From Devosia sp. (lineage in GTDB: Bacteria > Pseudomonadota > Alphaproteobacteria > Rhizobiales > Devosiaceae), in NCBI GenBank assembly GCA_016713105.1, contig JADJPS010000021.1, positions 124,001 through 188,000 on the forward strand: a DNA stretch of 64,000 nucleotides. Direction: 5' to 3'. Of the stretch, positions 44,889 to 53,740 are shown piece after piece. The notes below the pieces were generated by a model that did no database searches, was not told the origin of the DNA, and saw only the letters and a program-made list of their open reading frames with translations. Each line of letters begins with the position of its first letter. The stretch's first letter is position 1. The translations under genes were made by a program, and so were the position numbers.

Positions 44889-45890
44889 ATGGTCTTCAGT
44901 GCCCTCGTCACCCGCAAGCCGACCGAAGGAACGATCAGCAATTCTGTTGAAGCTCTGGACGACAGCATGCTCCCGCCCGGAAACGTGCTGGTTGCGATCG
45001 AGTGGGCCGGACTGAACTACAAGGATGCGCTTTGCCTCAGTGGCCTTGGCAACCTGGTCAAAGCCTATCCGCATGTGGGCGGGGTGGATTTCGCGGGTCG
45101 AGTCGTAGAGAGTTCTGATGCTCGGTATCACCCCGGACAGGGCGTGGTGCTCACCGGCTGGCGGGTCGGGGAAGCCCGCTGGGGAGGTTTGGCGCAGCGG
45201 GCGCGGGTCGACGCCGACTGGCTGGTGCCCCTGCCCAAGCGCTTCTCCACCCGCACCTCGATGATCCTGGGCACCGCTGGACTCGCGGCGATGCTTGCCA
45301 TCAACCGGCTGCAGGCGGAAGGCAGCAAGGCCGGCGATGGGGAGGTGCTGGTGACCGGAGCGGGCGGCGGCGTCGGAAGTATCGCGGTGCTGCTGCTGGC
45401 GCGGCTTGGGTACAAGGTGGCGGCCCTGACGGGGCGCCCGCACCTCGGCGACCGATTGAGCCGGCTGGGGGCCAGCCGAATCGTCTCTCGCGAAGAGGTC
45501 CTGGCTCCCTCCGGCAGGGTGCTCGACAAGGAAACCTGGAGTGCGGCCATTGACAATGTGGGAGGGCCGCTACTGGGCGAGGTGCTCAAGAAGGTTCGCT
45601 ATGGAGGCGCCGTCGCGGCCGTCGGAAACGCCACGGGACGCAACTGGGACGCCAGCGTCATCCCCTTCATCCTGCGCAATATCTCGCTGCTTGGTATCGA
45701 TACGGTAATGCAGCCCTTCGCCGCCCGCCAGGCGGCATGGGATCGATTGACCATGCTGTTTACCCCGGCCACCTACGAGCCCTTGGTCAGCGAGGCACGG
45801 CTGGCGGATCTTCCCGGAATGGCCGAGACGATGCTCAATGGCGGCATCGCGGGGCGGGTGATCGTCAACCCACGGGAACTTCCCACGTAG
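44889..45890 (+). CDS. YhdH/AcuI-family NADPH oxidoreductase
   Basis: A 333-aa zinc-free medium-chain reductase of the YhdH/AcuI group, known for acrylyl-CoA reduction and quinone reduction. Typical stretches are WAGLNYKDALCLSGLGNLVK, GVDFAGRVVESSDARYHPGQ, MILGTAGLAAMLAINRL, the cofactor loop VTGAGGGVGSIAVLLLARLG, and PFILRNISLLGIDTVMQPFA. ATG 44889 fits the family N-terminus. It ends 2 bases from the convergent murD2 gene. No catabolic neighbour reveals the substrate. Confidence 0.9.
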   Translation: MVFSALVTRKPTEGTISNSVEALDDSMLPPGNVLVAIEWAGLNYKDALCLSGLGNLVKAYPHVGGVDFAGRVVESSDARYHPGQGVVLTGWRVGEARWGGLAQRARVDADWLVPLPKRFSTRTSMILGTAGLAAMLAINRLQAEGSKAGDGEVLVTGAGGGVGSIAVLLLARLGYKVAALTGRPHLGDRLSRLGASRIVSREEVLAPSGRVLDKETWSAAIDNVGGPLLGEVLKKVRYGGAVAAVGNATGRNWDASVIPFILRNISLLGIDTVMQPFAARQAAWDRLTMLFTPATYEPLVSEARLADLPGMAETMLNGGIAGRVIVNPRELPT

Positions 45891-45892
45891 GT

Positions 45893-47206
45893 TCAGTTGC
45901 CGAAGTAGGCCTCGGCGAGCCGGACGAAGGCGTCTCCGCGTTCCTCGAAATTCCTGAAGGGTTTGCCCGCGGCCTCAAGCTGGCCGTAGCTCGGGGCACC
46001 GGGAGACAGGATGACCGTGTCGAACTTTTCGGTACGGCTGGCGAGCGCCTTGATGGCATCATCCAGCGTTCCGGCCTCAACGACCTCGATGGCGGGCGCA
46101 GCGGCATATGTCAGGGTCGCGAGCCGGTCCCCGGTGACCGGCAGGCAGACCAGCACCGTGACGCCGCGCGGCGCAAGGAGTCGCGCCAGTTCGGCATAGT
46201 CCTGGTGGCGCTCATGGCCGCCCGCGATCAGGGCAAGGCGTCCGCCCTCGTATGCAGCGAGCGCCGCCTTGGTCGCCTCCGGCGTCGTCGAAATCGAGTC
46301 ATCGACTATGGTGATCCCGCCGACATTGTGCTCCTCGAGCCGATGCGGCAGCGGATGGAACTGACCGATACCGCGTATGACCGCCTCGATGTCGCCCCCC
46401 GCCCTTATCGCCACCTGCGCCGCCAGCAGTGCATTGTCGAGGTTGTGGTCTCCTCTCAGCCTGGAGCGCCGCACTGCAGTGGTGATCCGGTCGCGCAGGA
46501 AAGGTGCCAGCGGAGGTATCAGGCGCCGGGTATCGCGCAGCGCCGCCATTACCAGCGGATTGTCCAGCGCCCCGACACCAAGACCCACCGGAAAGGGAGC
46601 GTCGCGGTCGATCAGGTTGAGCTTGTCGCCGTAGTACCGCTCGATGGTTCGATGCCAGTCGGTGTGCTCCGGTGTCAGATTGGTGATCGCGGCGAGATCG
46701 GGTGTGAATGCCATGTCGGCTGTCTGATAGCTCGACAACTCGAAGACCACGACGGCGTGCTTGTCGGCGATGTCGAGCGGCGCGAGCCCGACATTGCCGG
46801 CCAGCCCGGCATCCACCCCCGATTCCACCAGCATCAGGTGAACCAGAGTCGCGGTAGTGGACTTGCCCTTGGTGCCGGAGATGGCGATGACCTTGCGGCC
46901 CTCGCGATAGGTCTCGCCCCAAAGGTTCAGGTTCGACGTGACTACGATGCCGGCCTCACGCGCCATCGCGAAGATCGGACGATAGCGCGAGACGCCTGGA
47001 CTCTTCACGATGGTCGAAAAGCGGCGCTGTTCCAGCGCGAGTGCCAGGTCGGCGGGGGCGATGAACTCCGCGTCCTCGATATTGGCGTCCCCGCTGTCGA
47101 CAGTCACGAAGACCTTCGTGTCCGGCGAGCGCGCCCGAATGAAGGCCCGGGTCGAGCGGGCCTCGCGGCCGGCGCCATAGAGCAGGACAGGATCTTCAAA
47201 GCGCAT
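45893..47206 (-). CDS. murD2: UDP-MurNAc-L-Ala-L-glutamate ligase, MurD2-like
   Basis: A 437-aa Mur-ligase-fold protein. The ATP site is AISGTKGKSTTATLVHLML, the substrate loop reads FELSSYQTADMAFTPDLAAI, and the C-terminal domain has GGITIVDDSISTTPEATKAA and VILSPGAPSYGQ. It resembles MurD but begins VLLYGAGREARSTRAFIRA and is directly coupled to a MurL-type gene. That is the pairing described in Xanthomonas, where MurD2 adds L-Glu and MurL epimerises it. ATG 47206 lies 11 bases inside the murL end; an ATG 9 codons earlier is also possible. A canonical murD is expected elsewhere in the genome. Confidence 0.82.
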   Translation of the reverse strand: MRFEDPVLLYGAGREARSTRAFIRARSPDTKVFVTVDSGDANIEDAEFIAPADLALALEQRRFSTIVKSPGVSRYRPIFAMAREAGIVVTSNLNLWGETYREGRKVIAISGTKGKSTTATLVHLMLVESGVDAGLAGNVGLAPLDIADKHAVVVFELSSYQTADMAFTPDLAAITNLTPEHTDWHRTIERYYGDKLNLIDRDAPFPVGLGVGALDNPLVMAALRDTRRLIPPLAPFLRDRITTAVRRSRLRGDHNLDNALLAAQVAIRAGGDIEAVIRGIGQFHPLPHRLEEHNVGGITIVDDSISTTPEATKAALAAYEGGRLALIAGGHERHQDYAELARLLAPRGVTVLVCLPVTGDRLATLTYAAAPAIEVVEAGTLDDAIKALASRTEKFDTVILSPGAPSYGQLEAAGKPFRNFEERGDAFVRLAEAYFGN

Positions 47207-48524
47207 GGGGAGCGACTCGCGCGGCGATGTCATTCGGGATCAGATGTTCTGTCGCATCCCGGTTCAGTTCGGCAAGCGCGGCCTCGAGTCGCGGCGCTCC
47301 ATATTGGGCCAGGAGGTCGGGCCTGAGGCTGGTGACGATCGGTTCGGCGGCCCATTCCGGCATGTTCGTCAGGGCATGAAGGCAAGCCGCGGCCTCCTCG
47401 ATCTCGCCGACGCACTCCCAGGGCTTCTGGCCGGCGAGACCGGTGAGTTCGCGAAACGAGCGCTCGTGGGCGGGCTGGGCCAGCAGGTCCTTGCCGAAGA
47501 TTCCGACCAGCCGCTCCCTGTCCATCACCGGGGCGAAGATCAGGAAGACGAAATGGCACTTGGGGCATCGCCCGCACCATAGCGGGCCGTCGTTACCGGC
47601 GAGCTTGAAGTTCTCGTTGCAACTCGAAAACACCCGGTCGAAGCGGGTCTGGCGCGCGAAGAGAGCTGCGATCCGGGCCTCCGAGTAGGGACGGAGCAGG
47701 GAGAAGTAGCTCAGTGCGCCCCCGGTTGCGGCAGCAAGCGCCTCGGCGATCAGCCGCTCGAAGGCCAGCGACTTGGAGTGCTGGTGGTTTGCTTCGCGTC
47801 CATCAAACGCGACATTGCCCTCGTTGGCCGACCGCTCGTTGGAGAGCACGATGCGGTTGTAGGAAAAGAGCAGGGCGGTGAGCGCGGCGATCATCGAGTT
47901 GATGGCCGTCGAGGGCACGTGGCCGTTGTAATAACCCGGCAGCTTGCCGAGCCGGATCATCTCGGGGTCGAGCTTGCGCGTGACATAGAGCGGGACGCGT
48001 CCGATGCGATCGACCGAGCCCAGGATTGGTCCCTTGGGGTTAACGGCGAAGGGGGTGAGCTCGATCCCGGCGGCCTCCAGCAACTGGAAACTGACCAGAG
48101 AGTCCTTGCCGCCGCCAATCGGAAGCAGGACTCGGTCGGCTAGCCGGGGGGGCTCGATCGGCGCCTCCGGCGCTGCACCAGCCTCGATGCGGATCCGGCC
48201 AAAGCGCCGCAGTTCATTTCGGGCGTAGAACTCGCCAAGACCGTTCTCGTAGATGTCGAGCATGAGCTTTCGCTCATGGGGAGTCAGCGCCACCGGCGTG
48301 GTGATGACAAGGGGGGCCTGCAGCTTGTAGTAGCTGACGCCCAGGACCACCGCAGTCAGGCCGAGCAGCCGCTGAAAGGATGGAGAGACCGCCGCCGCTG
48401 CGCTGAAGCCGGCCGGAAAGGTCAGCGTCTCTGCGAAGCAGAGGTCGCCGAGGCGGTAGCCGAACCGAGCGACACCGCGCGTGGCGTCGAAGGCCGGATG
48501 TTCGATAAGGAACGACTCGTCCAC
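47196..48524 (-). CDS. murL: UDP-MurNAc-L-Ala-L-Glu epimerase, MurL-like
   Basis: A 442-aa protein with a PP-loop-type nucleotide site (LLPIGGGKDSLVSFQLLEAA, about residue 150). It also has ALLFSYNRIVLSNERSANEG, the LRPYSEARIAALFARQTRFD block and a CGRCPKC motif that may bind zinc. This pattern fits MurL, which converts the terminal L-Glu of UDP-MurNAc-L-Ala-L-Glu to D-Glu in an ATP-dependent way. GTG 48524 lies 3 bases after the metallophosphoesterase stop, and the end overlaps murD2. The three genes form one operon. Confidence 0.82.
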   Translation of the reverse strand: MDESFLIEHPAFDATRGVARFGYRLGDLCFAETLTFPAGFSAAAAVSPSFQRLLGLTAVVLGVSYYKLQAPLVITTPVALTPHERKLMLDIYENGLGEFYARNELRRFGRIRIEAGAAPEAPIEPPRLADRVLLPIGGGKDSLVSFQLLEAAGIELTPFAVNPKGPILGSVDRIGRVPLYVTRKLDPEMIRLGKLPGYYNGHVPSTAINSMIAALTALLFSYNRIVLSNERSANEGNVAFDGREANHQHSKSLAFERLIAEALAAATGGALSYFSLLRPYSEARIAALFARQTRFDRVFSSCNENFKLAGNDGPLWCGRCPKCHFVFLIFAPVMDRERLVGIFGKDLLAQPAHERSFRELTGLAGQKPWECVGEIEEAAACLHALTNMPEWAAEPIVTSLRPDLLAQYGAPRLEAALAELNRDATEHLIPNDIAARVAPHAL

Positions 48525-48527
48525 GAC

Positions 48528-49424
48528 TCAGTAGATCCTCAGGCTCAATCGCAACACGATATCGGTGGAGAGCCGCTGAAAGCCAAACTCGCGGAGCGTA
48601 CATTGCCAGGCGGTTCCGAGGCGCTGTATGCTGAACAGGTTGTAGCGCGCCGGATCGTGGCCCCCTGTGTCGCCGCCCTGGGCTGCGCCTGCCGCCGCAA
48701 CGCCGACGACAGGCACGTCGCCATGCGGTCCCGGCACCGCATAGATGGTGGACTGGTGAGTGTGCCCGTGCAGGATCAACTCGGCACCGTTCGCGGCCAC
48801 TGCAGCCCGGAACAACCGGGCACCGTACAGGCCGAGGCGCGGATGCGCCTGTTCCTGGTTCGGTGGATGGTGAATCATGACGACTCGGAAGTAGCCACCG
48901 TCGCCGAGCAGTCGCAGGATCCGGCCTAGCCTTTCGGCCTGCTCGGTGTCGAAGCGACCAAGGGCCATGCCGGGCGCGGTCGGTACCGCACTGCTGCAAC
49001 TGACGATGGCGACTTCGCCGACGCGACGAACGAAAGGAAAGGGCGCGGCGTCGAGAGTCTCGCCCTGCGTGTAGGCGCCCCACCGCGCCATGGCTTTCTC
49101 GAGTTGGCCGCGGACATAGGCGTCGTGGTTGCCAGGAGACACGCACACCTGCTCTGGAGGGCCCACAGTCTCGAGCCAGTTGTGGGCGGTGTTGATCTCG
49201 GCGTCGAGGGCCAGGTTGACCAGATCCCCCGTGATTGCGGTGAAATCGGGGGACTGGGCGCGCATGTGTCGCACCAGCTTGACCAGGCCGTCGCCGGCCA
49301 GCGTGTGCTCTCGCTTGATCTTCCAGTTCAGGTAGCCGGTAATCCGCTTGCTCGCGAGATCGCGCAGCCGTACCGGTGGCAGCGGCGCAAGGTGGACATC
49401 GGAGAGGTGAGCGAGGGTGATCAT
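48528..49424 (-). CDS. calcineurin-like metallophosphoesterase
   Basis: A 298-aa two-metal phosphoesterase. Motifs in order are LSDVHLAP (DxH), ITGDLVN (GDxxx), SPGNHD (GNHD/E), MIHHPP and LHGHTHQST. All metal ligands are visible and the length is normal. No signal peptide is present, so it is cytoplasmic. It is the first gene of the operon with murL and murD2. A UDP-linked or nucleotide cell-wall intermediate is an attractive substrate, but this is inference from position. Confidence 0.88.
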   Translation of the reverse strand: MITLAHLSDVHLAPLPPVRLRDLASKRITGYLNWKIKREHTLAGDGLVKLVRHMRAQSPDFTAITGDLVNLALDAEINTAHNWLETVGPPEQVCVSPGNHDAYVRGQLEKAMARWGAYTQGETLDAAPFPFVRRVGEVAIVSCSSAVPTAPGMALGRFDTEQAERLGRILRLLGDGGYFRVVMIHHPPNQEQAHPRLGLYGARLFRAAVAANGAELILHGHTHQSTIYAVPGPHGDVPVVGVAAAGAAQGGDTGGHDPARYNLFSIQRLGTAWQCTLREFGFQRLSTDIVLRLSLRIY

Positions 49425-49517
49425 CTACCGGCCTAATGCCACGAGGGAAGCGGCAAGAAAATGGTGTAAATGCCCATAGCTCCGAATCGGTCCGGTTCCC
49501 CGCAGAGCCAACTCACC

Positions 49518-49982
49518 ATGTCGCGCTGGCAGCGGTTCCGCACTTTCGCACATCTCTTCTTGGTCGGCCTGCGCCGCAGAATGGTGCTGGGTACGCGCGT
49601 AGCGATCCTCGACGGCAGCAAAGTACTTCTGATCCGGCACACCTACCTTCCGTGATGGCATTTCCCGGGCGGCGGGGTTGAACCGGGCGAGGCAGCAGCC
49701 GAGGCGGCGGCACGGGAAATGGCGGAGGAGACGGGCCTCGTGCCTTCCGTACCACTCGAACTGTTCGGATTCTATCATAACGTGCATGAGGCGACGAACC
49801 GGGATCATCTGGCGTTCTTCGTCTGCCGGTCCTTTCGCCGGGAGCGTGACGCAAAGCGAAACGCCGAGATAGCCGAGATGGCCTGGTTCGACACTGCTGT
49901 TCTGCCGGTGGGAGTGGAACCGGGCACGGCCCGCCGCCTCGGCGAGATCGCTGGGGCGACGAGCACTGGCTACCGCTGGTAA
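49518..49982 (+). pseudogene. Nudix hydrolase with an in-frame TGA
   Basis: A complete Nudix protein of about 154 residues in one frame, interrupted by a TGA at 49653-49655. It starts MSRWQRFRTFAHLFLVG and runs through VAILDGSKVLLIRHTYLP. The stop follows, then WHFPGGGVEPGE and the rest of an intact Nudix box (AREMAEETG), ending STGYRW at 49982. The family usually has Gly before WHFPGGG, so a GGA to TGA change explains the stop. Everything after it still looks selected, which favours a sequencing error or a recent mutation. Substrate unknown. Confidence 0.8.
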
Positions 49983-50188
49983 GCGATCGCCAGTGCACTG
50001 CGGTCGCTCGCGACAGTCTCGGGCGGCCTGGATGTCCGCGCCGTCAATCGTGATTTCCGATGGACGCGTTGGCCGTCGTGGTGCTATTGCGAAAAACAGA
50101 CGTCGGGAGGCGTCCAGGATGGTGAAGGCATATCACATGACACGACGACCCTAACCGGTCGGAAGCCGGCCTGATTGGGCTGGCGCGC

Positions 50189-50776
50189 ATGTCCTCGTCT
50201 CCTGCTCCTGGACCCCGTCTCATGATTGCCGTTTCCTCTGCTGCCGAGGCAGCACCTGTTCACGCGGTTGTTCCGACTGTTCGCGTCGCCACTCCGGCGG
50301 ATGCTCCCTTTGTCGAGAACCTTCAGGCCACGGCCTTCGGTCCTGGGCGATTTGCGCGAACGGCGTTTCGGGTGCGCGAGCGGTTTCCGATCGACACGTC
50401 GCTGAGCCTGATCGCGGAAGTTGGCGGCGTGCCCTGCGGTTCGGTGTGGATGACCCCGATCAGTATCGGTGGGATCGACGGCTACCTCCTTGGGCCGCTC
50501 GCCACCCACCCCAGTTTCCGCAAGCGTGGTGCCGGCAAGCTGCTTGCCCGAGAAGTGACGCGCATCGCCCTCGAACGAGGAGAGGGTAGCTTCGTGCTGC
50601 TTGTCGGCGATCAGGACTACTATTGCCCATTGGGGTGGGTTCCAACTACCCCGGGTGCTATCGTGTTTCCCGGGCCAGTCGACCCCACCCGCGTGCTGGT
50701 CTATTCTGACGATCGGAACATCGCCGCCCGGCTTTCCGGCCCGATCAAGGCGTTCGGAGCAGGCAGGCGTTCCTGA
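50189..50776 (+). CDS. GNAT-family N-acetyltransferase (YhbS-like)
   Basis: A 195-aa acetyltransferase. The acetyl-CoA motif is seen in LLGPLATHPSFRKRGAGKLL (motif A), followed by VLLVGDQDYYCPLGWVPT (motif B), typical of the YhbS group. ATG 50189 gives a 30-residue leader before the domain (VPTVRVATPADAPFVENL); ATG 50222 would shorten it. It is followed 20 bases later by a CoA-pyrophosphatase-type gene and then a CCA-adding-type gene, all on the same strand. The acceptor molecule cannot be deduced. Confidence 0.85.
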   Translation: MSSSPAPGPRLMIAVSSAAEAAPVHAVVPTVRVATPADAPFVENLQATAFGPGRFARTAFRVRERFPIDTSLSLIAEVGGVPCGSVWMTPISIGGIDGYLLGPLATHPSFRKRGAGKLLAREVTRIALERGEGSFVLLVGDQDYYCPLGWVPTTPGAIVFPGPVDPTRVLVYSDDRNIAARLSGPIKAFGAGRRS

Positions 50777-50796
50777 ACCCGGAGCGACACCTGTCA

Positions 50797-51417
50797 GTGG
50801 ACGACGAACTCATCGCAAGGATCGGGAGACGCCTGCTGCGCGAACCACAGGAGTTCGACGTCTCCAATCCAGTGACTCCGGACTGGCATCCGGACGAGGC
50901 GCACAGCCGGCCACCGGTGCCCGCGGCCGTGCTGATCGCCCTGGTTCGCCGGCCTGGGGGGGTCTCCATCCTTTATACCGAGCGCTCCCCGACATTGCGC
51001 TCGCACTCGGGCCAAATAGCCTTTCCGGGCGGCAAGATTGATCCGACCGACCGCGACGCGGCCGATGCTGCCTTGCGCGAGGCCGAAGAGGAAGTCGCGC
51101 TGGTGCGAGAGGAAGCCCAGGTTTTGGGATACCTGCCGCTCTACTACACGGGTACCAACTACCTGATCACCCCAGTAGTGGCTGTCGTGACGCCCCATGC
51201 CCCGTTCATCCCGAACCCCGGTGAGGTGCGCTCAGTGTTCGAGGTGCCGCTCGAATATCTGCGGGCCCCCGGCAGTTTCTCGACGTTCAGCGTGCGGCGC
51301 GGAGACCAGGAGCACAGCACCTGGCAGATCAATCACTCTGGGCTTGTTATCTGGGGGATTACGGCCAACCTTACGCGCTGCTTCCACGACATTGCCCTCG
51401 GGCCGGAGGCCGGTTGA
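50797..51417 (+). CDS. Nudix CoA pyrophosphatase (NudL-like)
   Basis: A 206-aa Nudix hydrolase of the CoA-pyrophosphatase type. It has SPTLRSHSGQIAFPGGKIDP followed by the Nudix box with REAEEEVAL, and the upstream UPF0035 signature. It would cleave CoA or acyl-CoA to 3',5'-ADP and phosphopantetheine. GTG 50797 is the start. The stop overlaps the TTG start of the next gene by 4 bases, a pairing of NudL-like and CCA-type genes seen in many alphaproteobacteria. Confidence 0.88.
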   Translation: MDDELIARIGRRLLREPQEFDVSNPVTPDWHPDEAHSRPPVPAAVLIALVRRPGGVSILYTERSPTLRSHSGQIAFPGGKIDPTDRDAADAALREAEEEVALVREEAQVLGYLPLYYTGTNYLITPVVAVVTPHAPFIPNPGEVRSVFEVPLEYLRAPGSFSTFSVRRGDQEHSTWQINHSGLVIWGITANLTRCFHDIALGPEAG

Positions 51418-52616
51418 GCCCGCAGCGTACCATCAATGAGCAACTGCGCAGCGCCGAGTGGCTGATGCGTCCCGAAACGCAGCGTCTGCTTGCGATGCTG
51501 GACGGGGCGCAGCGACGCACTCGGGCGGTGGGGGGCATCGTCCGCGACACTCTGCTGGGGGTTGCGCACCAGGGAAACGACGTTGACTTCGCCACGGAAC
51601 TTACACCCGATGAAGTGGCGCATCGTGCCTCGCGGGGCGGGGCGGCGGTGCATCCAACCGGTATCGAGCACGGCACCCTCACGCTGAGGCTCGACAACCT
51701 GGTTGCCGAGGTGACGACGTTGCGCCGTGATATCGAAACGGATGGTCGTCGCGCCGTGGTCGCATTCGGCACCGACTGGCACGAGGATGCTGCGCGCCGC
51801 GATTTCACGCTCAATGCGCTATACGCCGAGATGGACGGAGGCCTGTTCGATCCACTCGGGGGGGTGGCAGACTGTCTTGCCCGCAGGGTCCGGTTCATCG
51901 GTCGCCCGGAGCAACGGATCGAGGAAGACCGGTTGCGGGTCTACAGGTTCTTCCGGTTCAGCGCGAGCCACGCCGCGGAGCGGTTTGACGTCGCCGGGCT
52001 GAGGGCCTGCGTCGCGGCGGCTGGCACTCTCGATAATCTGGCGGCCGAACGGGTCGGGACCGAGATGCGGCGAATGCTGGCGCTGCCGCGAGTGGCCAAG
52101 ACCCTCACGGCGATGAAGTCGGCATCGATTCTCGATCTCCCGGCGACCACTCTTGACAGGCTGCATGTCTATGAACGGCGGGTGCGGCGGCCGGAATACT
52201 CGGCTCGCCTGGCAATCATACTTGCCCAGACCGATACTGCCTGGCTGCGCGAGCGTTGGCGGCTGCCCAATGAGGACCTGCGCGTGGCTGCAGCAATCCA
52301 GGCCGCCGCCGGCCTGCTAGCGGACTTCAGCCTCAACGAGGCCGCCTACAGGTACCCGGCGGCCCTCTCGGACGCGGTGGAAGTTGCGGCGGTTCTGCAC
52401 CAATGGACCGAGGCGGGGCGACTCGCCGTCCGCGAGCAACTGGAGCGCGTCGAGGTGCAGCGCTTCCCGATCGGCGGTGCCGATCTCATCGAACGTGGGA
52501 TACGGCCTGGCCCGCTACTCGGCAGCGAACTCGAGCGTCTCGAGCGGATGTGGATCGAAAGTGCCTTCAGCCTCGATCGGGACGCCCTGCTCACGGCGAT
52601 ACGCAGAACCGACTAG
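51414..52616 (+). CDS. CCA tRNA nucleotidyltransferase / poly(A) polymerase family
   Basis: A 400-aa class II nucleotidyltransferase. The head shows RAVGGIVRDTLLGVAHQGND, then VDFATE carrying the catalytic Asp residues, and ARRDFTLNALYAEMDGGLFD. The RNA-binding region shows GRPEQRIEEDRLRVYRFFRF. The tail beyond about 250 is helical and variable. It could be the CCA-adding enzyme or a poly(A) polymerase; the alphaproteobacterial genes of this size beside NudL are normally annotated CCA. Start at TTG 51414. It ends in a 4-base overlap with the convergent DUF1059 gene. Confidence 0.88.
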   Translation: MSPQRTINEQLRSAEWLMRPETQRLLAMLDGAQRRTRAVGGIVRDTLLGVAHQGNDVDFATELTPDEVAHRASRGGAAVHPTGIEHGTLTLRLDNLVAEVTTLRRDIETDGRRAVVAFGTDWHEDAARRDFTLNALYAEMDGGLFDPLGGVADCLARRVRFIGRPEQRIEEDRLRVYRFFRFSASHAAERFDVAGLRACVAAAGTLDNLAAERVGTEMRRMLALPRVAKTLTAMKSASILDLPATTLDRLHVYERRVRRPEYSARLAIILAQTDTAWLRERWRLPNEDLRVAAAIQAAAGLLADFSLNEAAYRYPAALSDAVEVAAVLHQWTEAGRLAVREQLERVEVQRFPIGGADLIERGIRPGPLLGSELERLERMWIESAFSLDRDALLTAIRRTD

Positions 52617-52801
52617 CGCTGGACGGTGTCGAGGTCCTCGACGCGAGCCTTGATCTGCTCAACGAGATTGGGCCGCACCTGCTCTTCTTCATGGGCGGTT
52701 CGCAGGTGTTCGGCGGCCCTGCGGACAACCTCGGCCGTTTCCTCGGCTGACGTATGCCAGGTGCAACCCGGAACCAGTGTCCCACATGCGAAGGTCTTCA
52801 T
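52613..52801 (-). CDS. DUF1059 small protein
   Basis: A 62-aa protein of the DUF1059 group (predicted small metal-binding proteins). It has CGTLVPGCTWHTSAEETAEV and a helical C-terminus with VRPNLVEQIKARVEDLDT. Two Cys and one His in the first 20 residues could bind a metal. ATG 52801 (MKTFACG) matches the family start; the frame extends upstream without homologous character. It is convergent with the CCA-type gene and downstream of hemF by 70 bases. Function unknown. Confidence 0.75.
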   Translation of the reverse strand: MKTFACGTLVPGCTWHTSAEETAEVVRRAAEHLRTAHEEEQVRPNLVEQIKARVEDLDTVQR

Positions 52802-52870
52802 GGCTTTGTCCTCGTTTGGCCTGCTGGCCGACGATCTCAGCACAATGGGGCACGGACAAGGCACACTCTC

Positions 52871-53740
52871 TCACGGCCATTTCACCGCCGGCGGCATCGA
52901 GGAGAGGATCGAGGTGACGTTGCCTCCCGTCTTCAGACCGAATGTCGTACCCCGATCGTACAGCAAGTTGAATTCGACATAGCGGCCGCGACGGATCAAC
53001 TGCTCCTCGCGGTCGGCATCGGTCCAGGGCGTTTCGAAGTTGCGCTTGACCAGTCGCGGGTAGACGTCAAGAAAGGCGCGTCCAACCGCCTGGGTGAAGG
53101 CGAAATCGGCCTCCCAGTCCCCGGAGTTGTAGTTGTCGTAGAAGATGCCTCCGATGCCGCGCGGCTCCTGCCGGTGCGGAAGGTAGAAGTAGTCGTCACA
53201 CCATTTGCGGTAACGCGGATAGTCGGCGCCGTGGACTTCGCAGGCTGCCCGATAGGCGGCATGGAATTCAACGGAGTCCCGGTCCTGTTGGGTCCGTCGC
53301 CGGTCGAGCACCGGCGTCAGGTCGCCGCCGCCGCCGAACCACCACTTTCCGGTGACGATCATGCGCGTGTTCATGTGCGCCGCGGGAACGTTGGGGTTCC
53401 AGGGGTGGATGATGACCGAGACGCCGGCGCTCCAGAAGTCGGCGCCGGCCTCGGTGTGGGGCATCTGCTTGGCGAACTCCTCGCTGAACTGGCCGTGGAC
53501 GACGGAGACGTGCACGCCGGCCTTTTCGAACACTCGTCCGTGCAGCATGCCCATCTCGCCACCGCCACCCGTCTCCCGGTCCCAGGGCGTGATCTGGAAG
53601 CGGCCGGCGGGGCGATCGGCATGCGGGCCCCGGACCTCGTCTTCCATGTCTTCGAGAGCATGGCACAACTGGGTGCGGAGGTCGCGGAACCACGCAGCGG
53701 CGCGCTGCTTGTTCGATTCAATGTCGGCGGGCAAGGTCAT
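52871..53740 (-). CDS. hemF: oxygen-dependent coproporphyrinogen III oxidase
   Basis: A 289-aa aerobic haem-biosynthesis enzyme, decarboxylating coproporphyrinogen III to protoporphyrinogen IX. Signatures are GVNVS-type VHVSVVHGQFS, HPWNPNVPAAHMNTRMIVTG, WWFGGGGDLTPVL, RGIGGIFYDNYNSGDWEADF and RGRYVEFNLLYDRGTTFGLK. Length is normal. The ATG overlaps the trmL stop (ATGA). Its placement beside the cytochrome bc1 operon links haem supply to respiration. Confidence 0.95.
   Translation of the reverse strand: MTLPADIESNKQRAAAWFRDLRTQLCHALEDMEDEVRGPHADRPAGRFQITPWDRETGGGGEMGMLHGRVFEKAGVHVSVVHGQFSEEFAKQMPHTEAGADFWSAGVSVIIHPWNPNVPAAHMNTRMIVTGKWWFGGGGDLTPVLDRRRTQQDRDSVEFHAAYRAACEVHGADYPRYRKWCDDYFYLPHRQEPRGIGGIFYDNYNSGDWEADFAFTQAVGRAFLDVYPRLVKRNFETPWTDADREEQLIRRGRYVEFNLLYDRGTTFGLKTGGNVTSILSSMPPAVKWP

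Noticed and set aside
45737..47326. A 529-codon plus-strand frame across murD2
   Set aside because: Shadow of the minus-strand Mur ligase; it also overlaps the end of the AcuI-like gene in another frame.
49653..49655. Selenocysteine at the in-frame TGA of the Nudix gene
   Set aside because: The family has Gly, not Cys, at this position and no adjacent SECIS-like hairpin was seen; a point change or error is simpler.
50084..50509. A minus-strand 141-codon frame upstream of and within the acetyltransferase gene
   Set aside because: No motif or ribosome-binding site; the plus-strand GNAT motifs explain the region, and 49983-50188 holds nothing recognisable.
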